A stretch of 64,000 bases of DNA. Source: Larix kaempferi. Lineage: Eukaryota; Streptophyta; Pinopsida; Pinales; Pinaceae. Shown here one piece after another: positions 1-7,494 of the stretch (positions are counted from its first letter, which is position 1; each line of letters opens with the position of its first letter). Under the pieces are notes generated by a model that searched no databases, was not told where the DNA came from, and saw nothing but the letters and a program-made list of their open reading frames with translations. The stretch lies in contig BSBM01000602.1 in assembly GCA_027924585.1 (NCBI GenBank), positions 6,509,501-6,573,500 on the forward strand, in the 5' to 3' direction. Position numbers and translations under genes: made by a program.

Positions 1-171
1 TTTCATAGAGCTGTTAGAGCTATTTCTTGATTTTCGGGAGATTTCACCGTTGGTTTTCGATTCTGCGAGTTTCAAGTAACTCTATTTGCCTTAGCCTTTT
101 CAATTATGTCTTTTTTGTTTTGCGGCGGGCCCCCGAAGGCCGTGAAATTCCATGTTGACTCTCCAACTTGG

Positions 172-437
172 AATATCGCGGGTTTCAGGACTGTTCCCAC
201 AATGAACCGCGCGGGTTTCAGGATGACAGTCGCGATGTTCATCGCAACTGCGAGGTTGGAACCCGCGATGTTCATCGCGAGTTCATGGGAGATAGTCGCG
301 ATGTTCATCGCGACTGTCTGGCCAAAATCCGCGATGTTCATCGCAGGTTTTTGCATGGAAGCCACGATTGTCATCGCGGCTTTTGGTGGAAAAGCCGCGA
401 TGGGCATCGCAGCTTTTTGTGGAAAAGCCGCGATGGG
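172..437. repeat. CpG-rich palindromic tandem array, 3' region of the Tat element
   Basis: About seven imperfect units of roughly 33-36 bp centre on CGCGATGTTCATCGCG (for example 264-279). At 294-315 the palindrome extends to 10-bp arms (AGTCGCGATG / CATCGCGACT). CpG is very dense compared with the rest of the window. A related array lies in the 5' leader at 11098-11375. Hypervariable tandem repeats in the 3' UTR are known for Tat-lineage elements; the palindromic unit and the second copy are what is unusual here. Confidence 0.85.
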
Positions 438-493
438 ACTTTTTTCAAAAAATTTTATGCTGGGGCTAAAAATTTCTTCTGTTTTCTGGCAGG

Positions 494-1907
494 ATGTTGA
501 GGAGACCATTGTCCTCGTGGTGGGAGCGGGAGATTGATGATGATCTTATGGAGAGGATTCAGACTGACCTGGGGGTGAGACAGACTTTGGCTATGAGCGG
601 ACTTTTGAAGTTTGCTCAGATCCCACCTATTCGTTCAGTGAGACGGCTCCTGAACAAGCTAGTGAGTTGGTGGGTGCCAGCGGAGGGTTTGTTTATTATT
701 GGGGGTGAGAGATTAGAGATCACCCTCACGGATGTTTTTTTTCTGACTGGGTTGCCTCGGTTAGGCGAGGTGGGAGATCTGTTGCCGAGGATCCCGCCAG
801 GTGTAGATATGGAGGATCTACTACAGACTTTTTGTGTTGATGATGCTATTTTGCAGAACAACTCTATTAGTCTGCGATCCCTACGTGAGTGGGATATGCG
901 AGCTGTTGGTGCATGTGTTCTACGGATATTGGGTGCGGCTGCGCCACATCGTATGTCTGGGGGACAAACGATGATGGTCGACTCTGTTCTTCGGGGGACT
1001 TACTATGCCTGGGGGCAGATGTTTCTTGCTGGTGTCCAGAGAGATCTGGACAAGGCCATTCGAGAGGGAGGTGAATTCTGTTATGCCTCCTTTCTATGCT
1101 GTTTTTTCTTTGAGCAGGTGCCGACCTTGCGGCCACGGGTACCCATTCGTGCTGGTCTGGTGAGTGAGCCTCGCATGATGCGGTGGGGGCAGATGATGCC
1201 TCGTGCCGGCGGTGGTGTCCGTGGTTTCTTCACGGAGGATTTTTATGAGCAGTGGGAGCAGATTCCCCTGGTGATCGAGGACTACCCCTACGCCGGCATG
1301 GACTATCGAGGTGACCCAGAGATGCCTCGTGCCCCAGGACAGGCCTGGAGTTTAGACGGTATGTTTTGTGTTTTATTTGATATTATATCATGTGTTGTTT
1401 GATTTATCATCTATGATTATAGTTGGATAGTATATGATGGCTTACTTATTTTGTGCAGATGTGGGTCCTGTGCCACCGGACGGCTACGTGCCTCGTCAGG
1501 GGCGGGCGATGGTGGTCGGCCATCCACCTGCAGCGGTACCACCTCCGCGTAGTGGAGGATTTGCGGCTCGAGGGCGAGGGGTTGGCCCTCGAGATAACGC
1601 CATAGAGGGTGTCAAACAGACCTTTTCTAGGATCTTAGCTGGACTCCCCGAGGATGGTTGGAGAGACCTGGATCGGGATATTTTGGATGGTTGCTTCAAT
1701 GCGCCGCCTGAGTGGCGATTGCTCCTGCTGAGGACAGCGGTGTTTGTGGCAAAGCATAGGGGTGGTGCTCGGGATGTCTCGGCATGGCCGGCTGAGCTGA
1801 GGACACGTCTGCGGGATGATCTAGTGGGGCCGGCAGAGCGGAGAGTTCGGGCTCGCCATGACCCGGCGGGGCCAGCGGAGGAGGAGCCTAGGGATCCTGA
1901 TGAGTAG
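494..1907 (+). CDS. Plant mobile domain (PMD, MAIN-like) protein, two exons, antisense to host retrotransposon
   Basis: The exons are 494-1358 and 1459-1907, joined across a GT-AG intron to give about 437 residues. The N-terminal two thirds matches the aminotransferase-like plant mobile domain of MAIN/MAIL proteins: LLKFAQIPPI near the start, then a WWVPAEG segment, then ITLTDVFFLTGLP. The C-terminal exon is rich in Arg, Pro and Gly and contains no domain I recognise. In Arabidopsis, MAIN and MAIL1 are nuclear and act with a PP7-like phosphatase in gene expression and transposon silencing. PMD genes are also carried by transposons, including gypsy elements. This one lies antisense near the 3' end of the Tat element. 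It has no internal stop, while the element's own pol is broken. The first ATG after a splice-acceptor-like TTTTCTGGCAG (about 480-490) was taken as the start; an upstream exon is possible. Confidence 0.75.
1359..1458 (+). other. Intron of the antisense PMD gene
   Basis: This is a 100-bp segment beginning GTATGTTTTG and ending TTATTTTGTGCAG. It separates two open frames in different registers. Removing it joins GAC-G to AT-GTG and keeps a single frame from 494 to the TAG at 1905-1907. The pyrimidine-rich acceptor is typical of a plant intron. No transcript evidence is available. Confidence 0.75.
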
Positions 1908-2094
1908 ATGACATTGTATCTGCCCCCAAATGCTGATGAGCATATGGGGAAGCATTTTTGTGTGACAGATGTATTTTTGTATATCGGGTGCTGAGGGCAC
2001 CTATGACATGTTGACTTTGATGGTTTATATATATATGTGTATATATTTTGGATATATTGTCGTGTATGCACGTGGATGTACGTTTGTCTTTTGT
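1908..2094. other. Spacer between PMD gene and tandem repeats
   Basis: AT-rich sequence follows the PMD stop codon, with TG-rich and TATATATG runs. I see no coding capacity. It may hold the PMD 3' UTR and poly(A) region. Confidence 0.4.
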
Positions 2095-2250
2095 ATATGC
2101 CTGTGGAGGCACATGTTATGCACGTGGATGCATTATTTGGTTATTTGTTTTATGCCTGTGGAGGCACATGTTATGCACGTGGATGCATTTTGTTTATGGA
2201 TATGTCCGTGGAGGCACATGTTATGCACGTGGATGCATTTTGTTTATGGA
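2095..2250. repeat. Tandem repeat, about 51-56 bp unit, three copies
   Basis: Three units share GTGGAGGCACATGTTATGCA followed by CGTGGATGCATT. A partial unit precedes them near 2068. The last unit overlaps the end of the RNase H reading frame. This belongs to the repeat-rich 3' part of the Tat element. Confidence 0.85.
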
Positions 2251-2681
2251 TACGACATGATGTGATTGGTGTGCCAGTCGAGGACATTGTTGGCCATATT
2301 GTCTGCTACACTGTTGAGGTGTCTTGGGACATGTGTGAATGAAATGGATTCAAACTGTCTAACCATTTGTTTAGTGCACAGGAATTTTCTGAAAAGACAG
2401 GGATCGTGTACCTAGTAATCATTGTTGAGCTGGGAAACTAGGAGCTGTGAGTCCAAGAAAACGTTGAGGTGACGGATGCTCATTTGGAGAGCTGTGGCCA
2501 GGAGACCGGTCACGGCATCGTATTCAGCTTGATTATTGGTGGCGGCACCTAAACATACTCCGTCAATGTGAATTAACTCATGTGAAGGGGAGTATATTAC
2601 CCAAGCTGTGGAGGCGAGATTGGGAGACCAACGGCTTGCACCATCAGCGAAACCGACATGGCAGAGTGGAAGAGGATCCAT
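2244..2681 (-). pseudogene. pol: Archaeal-type RNase H (aRNH) domain of the Tat element, one nonsense codon
   Basis: The minus-strand frame starts with ATG at 2681 and shows the aRNH signature: FADGAS (first Asp), NNQAEYDAV (Glu), FLDSQLLV (Asp) and, after an in-frame TAG at 2412-2414, VADNMAN (last Asp) near the C-terminus, ending with TAA at 2244. All four catalytic acids are present, so only the stop breaks it. CAG to TAG is a simple explanation. Tat elements are known to have gained such a second RNase H. Here it follows integrase and is in a different frame from it. A pyrimidine-rich tract ending CCACAG just before the ATG looks like a splice acceptor, so it may be reached by splicing; that is inference. 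Confidence 0.8.
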
Positions 2682-2784
2682 CTGTGGTCATGCAGAGAAA
2701 AATAAATATTTAGGTTTTTTGAATTTTTTGTGAACAAAGAAAGTATGCCTATACTAAAATGGACGGTGGTGTCCATCAGATTTT

Positions 2785-3984
2785 CTATGGGTAAAATCGT
2801 TTAAGGTACAACCCGTTGCGTGGGTTGCGTAGGGGATTGCCTTCTGAATCGGTCAGAATGTATGCCCCCTGCCCGAGGCAGGTGTGTATGATGTAGGGGC
2901 CTTGCCACATAGACACGAACTTTCCCTTTCTAGTTTTATCATGAGCTTGATCGTAAGCGAGGACAAGGTCTCCCTCAGAAAAGGTTCTTGGGTGGACGTG
3001 TTTGTCGTAACTTAGTTTCGATCGTTGTTTAGCTGCTTCCATGTTTTGAATGGCTGTGCGCCGATCTTCATCGGCTTGCTCTAGGAGTAGTAAACGTTGC
3101 TCGATCGGGGAAGTGTCCGGTAGGAGTTCAACGACGATATGTAAGGATGGAATCTGGCACTCGATAGGGAGAACAGATTCGACACCGTGAACTAAATGGA
3201 AAGGGGTAAAACCGGTGGCGGTTTTGGTTGAGGTGCGGTAGGCCCACAGTGCGGGGAAAAGCATTTGGTGCCAATTGGATTTGTGTTTGTCAATAGTACG
3301 TTGGAGGATGGTCTTCAAAATTTTATTGATCGCTTCGACTTGGCCGTTTCCTTGGGGATAGTAGGCGGAAGAGAAATGGTGTTCAAATTTCAACATGGTT
3401 GATAATTCTTTCCAGACGGCATCTTCAAAGTGAGAGCCGTGATCAGAGACTAGTTGCTTCGGCACTCCGAAACGAGTGATAACATGGTTGAAGAAAAACC
3501 GTGCTGCAATGTCGGCTTTGCAATTGTAAGTCGGCATGGCTTCCGCCCACTTGGTGAAATAGTCGACGACCACAACGATGTGTTTGTGACTTCCAGCTGA
3601 TGTGGGGTTGCAGTCGAGGAAGTCGATGGCCCATTTGCAGAATGGTCCAACAGTGATGACTGGATGAAGGGGGGCGGGGGGGGTTCTTGCTTTGGGGGCA
3701 AAGAGTTGGTAGTTCTGGCAATGCTTGATTGCGGTGATGCAATCAGTAAACAATGATGGCCAAAAATAACCTGCCCGAATGATCTTCTGGGCGGTGGCCA
3801 TGCCGGAGAAATGGCCTCCGCAAGCACCGCTATGACAATCATTGAGGACTTGTTCTGCCTCACTATGGGATAGGCATCGGCGTAGGATGGTATCAACGCC
3901 GCGTCGGTAAAGTACGTCCCCTAACAAGAGGTACTGGGGGGCATGGTGTCATATGCGACGACGTCCGTCACGATCGATATGTGT
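2785..3984 (-). pseudogene. pol: Tat element integrase, cut off from RT by two TGA codons
   Basis: The longest open stretch is 3927-2785 (380 aa), in the same frame as the upstream RT polyprotein and separated from it by in-frame TGA at 3985-3987 and 3949-3951. It has an N-terminal zinc region (CHSGACGGH...KHCQNYQ), then a core with D in WAIDFLDC, D in LVSDHGSHF and E in GQVEAINK, so the D,D,E triad is intact. A GPY-type module (WQGPYIIH) follows, with no chromodomain. The zinc finger's last Cys appears to be replaced by Tyr (CQNY for CxxC). The stop after KRFYP at 2785-2787 looks like a natural C-terminus. Integrase inserts the cDNA into the host chromosome. Confidence 0.9.
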
Positions 3985-6900
3985 TCAAAATTTTTGCGTA
4001 CGAAGGTAAGTCAAAATGTCTCCGTACCAAGGGTCGTCAGACGAAATGATGAAGATTTGCTCGTCAATCAGGTCCGTTTGGATAACGGGTGATGTCGAAG
4101 AGAATGGGAGGTCAGTGATGAGGTGAGCAAGCGCAAGGGATTTAGTGCTTTTGGGAGTTCTGAAAGTGAGGTCATATTCCTGGAGGATAATGACCCATTT
4201 AGCAACACGACCTTGTAGGAGCTGCCGGGTTAGGAGATAGACCATAGGGTTGGAGTCGGCCACGACTGTGGTATGACTGAGTAGAATGTAGTGTTGCAAT
4301 TTTTGTATGGAAAAGACTACAGCTAGGGCTAATCTTTCCTCGTATGGGTGACGCAGAGGTGGGCCAGACAAGGTCTGGCTGACGTAATAAATCACATGCT
4401 CTTGGTGGGAGGCATCTTCTTGGACCAAAACTCCGGACACAGCATATTCAGATGCCGAGACATAAAGGGTGAAGTCTTGAGAGAAATTCGGTGGGGATAT
4501 CAAGGGGGCTTGTGTGAGAGCTTTCTTGAGGGCTTCGAATGCCATGTCTGCTGGCTCATCCCAAACAAAGGGTATGTGGGTACGAAGTAAGCGTAAGAAC
4601 CCGTGGACTTTGGTGGCATAATCAGGAACGAAGCGCCTAAGGAAATTGGACCACCCTTGTAGACTCTGGAGCTGCCGAAGCGTGCGAGGAGGCGGAAGTT
4701 CTAAGATGGCTTTGACTTTCAGGGGATCGACAGTGATTCCGTCTTGGGAAACAATGAAACCCAACAACCGGCCTGCCGGGACGCAAAAGACACACTTGTG
4801 TGGGTTCAAGCGGATTTTATATTTGCGACAACGCAGGAAAACTTGCCGGAGGTCGTTAAGGTGGTCTGATCGTTTTCGGGAACAAGCTGTGAGGTCATCA
4901 AGGTAGACTCGCAGGATATGGACCAAGTCGTGAAAGCAATAGGTTATGGCCCGCTGGAAAGTGGCACCAACATTTTTAAGGCCAAATGGCATGACGCGGT
5001 AGGCAAAGGTGCCCCATGGGGTGGTGAAGGCAGTCTTGTACTGGTCCTCCTTACGGATGTGAATATGGTTGTATCCGAAAAACCCGTCCATGAAAGATAG
5101 GACCTCATGGCCCACACACTCATCAATGATTTGGTCAATGAATGGCGTGGGGAAATTGTCTTTTGGATAAGCGTGGTTTAAGTCATGGAAATCAGTGCAT
5201 ACTCTAAGGGTGCCATGCTTTTTGTTGACGGGAACGGGGTTCGACACCCAGGTGGTGTGCGGAATAGGATAAATGAATCCTGCTTTGCGAAGTTTCTCGA
5301 CCTCAGCTTTAACAGCGGGGAGTTTGGAAGGATGAATGGGTCGCTGTTTCTGGCGAACAGGGGGTACCTCAGGCCATGTATCAATGTGGTGTTCTATGAT
5401 GGCGGGGTCAAGACCAGGAATCTCGGTATAAGACCAGGCAAAGACATCACGGAACTCTTGAAAGAGCTTTTTGTATGCCTGAGTTTCTGCTTGAGTGCAA
5501 GATGCACCCAGCGAGATGAGCTCAGGTTTCCCAGGTCTTGTGGAAATATCTATCTGTATAGTGGGGGAAATGTTGGACATGTTCCCTTCTTCAAAGGAAT
5601 CCAGTGCTGGGATGGGGTCCTTTAACCAATCGACCTTAGTGGGTATGAAATCCTTCGATTCGACCGATAGCTGGTTGGATGCGGTGGGTGTAGATGTTTC
5701 CGGGAGGAAATACGAGCGATGATGCATATCATCCCAAGGGTAGTCGGGTGCAGTCAGTGTCTCCAAAATTTGCTCATCAGTATTGAAGTAGTCAGACCAT
5801 AAATCAAGGGGTTCTGGTTTGAAAGTTGTTGAAATCATATAGATTGTATTGACTTCTTCCGACGAGGATGATGGCGGGGGGTATATCTCCTCGATGAGGG
5901 GAGGAGATATCTCCAAATCGACGTTGTTTAACTCGTACAATGCTGCTCTATAGTCAGGGAGATCAAGACAATGGTGAGAGTAGTGGCCGTAAACACTGCA
6001 TATGGCACAAGGATGGTTGGTGCGCAGTGATCTGTCGCGAGGCCGAGGAGGTGGCTCAAGTCTAACGACTGGGATGTCGGTATCATCGTCCAACATATTC
6101 ATATGTTCTTGGAGTGCTGGTAGCTGTGGGCATTGATGAGTTGGATGGCCTATCTCATCACACAAAGAGCATTTAGGAGGAGCTCGAAACACCGGTGGGG
6201 GTTTGACTGCCTTAGGGGGTGGTATAGCAGTGTATGGTTGTGGACCTCTGCCCCCAGTGGGCTTGACAAGAGGAGGAGGATTCGTTGACGACGAAGGGAT
6301 CGTGAGACCAGGAGATGGTTTCCTCGATGAGGAGGGGATTGTGACACCGGGAGGAGGTTGAGTAGTGGTAACAATAGGTTGTACCGGTTGGAGGATGACA
6401 TTTGGTGTCGGCGGTGGAATGGGAGGCGAAATATACCACACGGGTAATCCCCATGTTAACCCGGGTAGACTAAGGGTAGCCATAACCGGGGCACTTACTA
6501 CACCCGAAGGAGGAAATAGAAAGGGGATGGTGTGGATGGGTGTAACACCGATGTGATTAGGGACCAATGGTGGTTGACTACCGGGTGTTTGTGTATTCTG
6601 TGAAAGAGTACAGAGGTTTGCGATGTGGGTCTCCGGTGACGGTGGTGGAATGGCCTGGAATGTAGAGGTCATTGGTGTATCTGAGTAAAGTCCGGGTCCC
6701 ACAGAAGAAACAAAGGAGGTAGTTGCACTAGAAGCGGGTTGTTCAATCATGGGAAGAACATTTTCGGGTGCTGCAGGGGCATTGGGATCATAGTAGGTGA
6801 GTTGGTCGATTTTGACCACGCGTCCCTTGTGGGGGAACATCATGGTACGAAAAACGGATGAGGCAACCGCTTTCATGGCATACATGTAACTGCGACCAAG

Positions 6901-7308
6901 TAAAAGGTTATAATCGAGTTGGGCATTAATGACCTCTATGTCGATGAGCACAGTTTTCCCACCCAATTGGACGGGGACCTTGGGTAGTAGACCTTGAGGT
7001 TGAGCTGACCGGCCATTGTAGGCCTGCAATGCAGTGGTGGATTGCTGGAGAGTAGGGGATCCCAACTTCTGCCAAACAAATGTGGACATGACGCATGTGG
7101 AGGCACCCTCGTCGATGATACATCGATGGATGACAAGATTCCGAATAGAAACAGAAACTTGGACTGCTATGGTGGAAGGTAGATGTGGTTCGGACTGGTC
7201 CAAATCAAAGGTCATCAATTTCGAATCATTTGGGTCAATCGCCCCAATGGTGGAAAGTAAAGTCTTGCGCTGCGTAGGATAGTTTTTCAAGACTTCTAAC
7301 GCAGACAT
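3985..7308 (-). CDS. pol: Tat element pol: protease, two CCHC knuckles, reverse transcriptase, RNase H
   Basis: This is a 1107-residue open frame. The protease motif DEGAS is at residues 66-70. A proline-rich linker holds two zinc knuckles, C380-C383-H388-C393 and C434-C437-H442-C447. Reverse transcriptase covers about residues 640-870, with YLDD at 802-805. The gypsy-type RNase H covers about residues 945-1050. Its first catalytic Asp is missing: the expected D in LYxDAS is Ser 951 (LYVSAS). This fits loss of function after gain of a second RNase H. The frame continues upstream without a stop to a TAG at 7450-7452, so the ATG at 7308 is only the first Met; the true product is probably a gag-pol fusion or processed polyprotein. 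It ends at the TGA at 3985-3987. Confidence 0.92.
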   Translation of the reverse strand: MSALEVLKNYPTQRKTLLSTIGAIDPNDSKLMTFDLDQSEPHLPSTIAVQVSVSIRNLVIHRCIIDEGASTCVMSTFVWQKLGSPTLQQSTTALQAYNGRSAQPQGLLPKVPVQLGGKTVLIDIEVINAQLDYNLLLGRSYMYAMKAVASSVFRTMMFPHKGRVVKIDQLTYYDPNAPAAPENVLPMIEQPASSATTSFVSSVGPGLYSDTPMTSTFQAIPPPSPETHIANLCTLSQNTQTPGSQPPLVPNHIGVTPIHTIPFLFPPSGVVSAPVMATLSLPGLTWGLPVWYISPPIPPPTPNVILQPVQPIVTTTQPPPGVTIPSSSRKPSPGLTIPSSSTNPPPLVKPTGGRGPQPYTAIPPPKAVKPPPVFRAPPKCSLCDEIGHPTHQCPQLPALQEHMNMLDDDTDIPVVRLEPPPRPRDRSLRTNHPCAICSVYGHYSHHCLDLPDYRAALYELNNVDLEISPPLIEEIYPPPSSSSEEVNTIYMISTTFKPEPLDLWSDYFNTDEQILETLTAPDYPWDDMHHRSYFLPETSTPTASNQLSVESKDFIPTKVDWLKDPIPALDSFEEGNMSNISPTIQIDISTRPGKPELISLGASCTQAETQAYKKLFQEFRDVFAWSYTEIPGLDPAIIEHHIDTWPEVPPVRQKQRPIHPSKLPAVKAEVEKLRKAGFIYPIPHTTWVSNPVPVNKKHGTLRVCTDFHDLNHAYPKDNFPTPFIDQIIDECVGHEVLSFMDGFFGYNHIHIRKEDQYKTAFTTPWGTFAYRVMPFGLKNVGATFQRAITYCFHDLVHILRVYLDDLTACSRKRSDHLNDLRQVFLRCRKYKIRLNPHKCVFCVPAGRLLGFIVSQDGITVDPLKVKAILELPPPRTLRQLQSLQGWSNFLRRFVPDYATKVHGFLRLLRTHIPFVWDEPADMAFEALKKALTQAPLISPPNFSQDFTLYVSASEYAVSGVLVQEDASHQEHVIYYVSQTLSGPPLRHPYEERLALAVVFSIQKLQHYILLSHTTVVADSNPMVYLLTRQLLQGRVAKWVIILQEYDLTFRTPKSTKSLALAHLITDLPFSSTSPVIQTDLIDEQIFIISSDDPWYGDILTYLRTQKF

Positions 7309-7449
7309 GGCTGCGGGAGATTGAGCTAGGTCATCTACGATGTTGTAATTTGACGCAGCCCATGCATTGGGGTTGTTGTTGATACGGCGGAGTGGGAAAT
7401 GAGGTGCTTTAGATGCGCCATCAAGTGGAAGAGGTGGTATCCGTAACGT

Positions 7450-7494
7450 CTAATCGGTGGGATGAGCGTTAGTATCCTTATCGGCGGGGGGGGG
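7450..7494 (-). other. Gag-pol junction: C9 run and in-frame TAG
   Basis: Gag stops at 7478-7480, just after a run of nine C on the coding strand (7486-7494). The pol frame is offset by one base. It is open through the C run and is stopped once by TAG at 7450-7452. This could be a slippage-type frameshift site plus readthrough stop, or simply decay by a homopolymer indel plus a nonsense mutation. Confidence 0.55.

Noticed and set aside
172-437. CRISPR-like spaced repeats
   Set aside because: Units are diverged, spacers are not unique and of fixed length, and the context is a plant retrotransposon.
106-537. 143-aa open frame across the 3' CpG array (and its antisense and third-frame partners)
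   Set aside because: Open only because the repeat unit is near a multiple of three; no domain.
2037-2342. Plus-strand frames with MHVDAFCLW-type repeats
   Set aside because: Produced by the 51-56 bp tandem repeat at the end of the aRNH region.
5185-5625. 146-aa plus-strand frame inside the RT region
   Set aside because: It is antisense to a clear RT with conserved motifs and has no recognisable domain.
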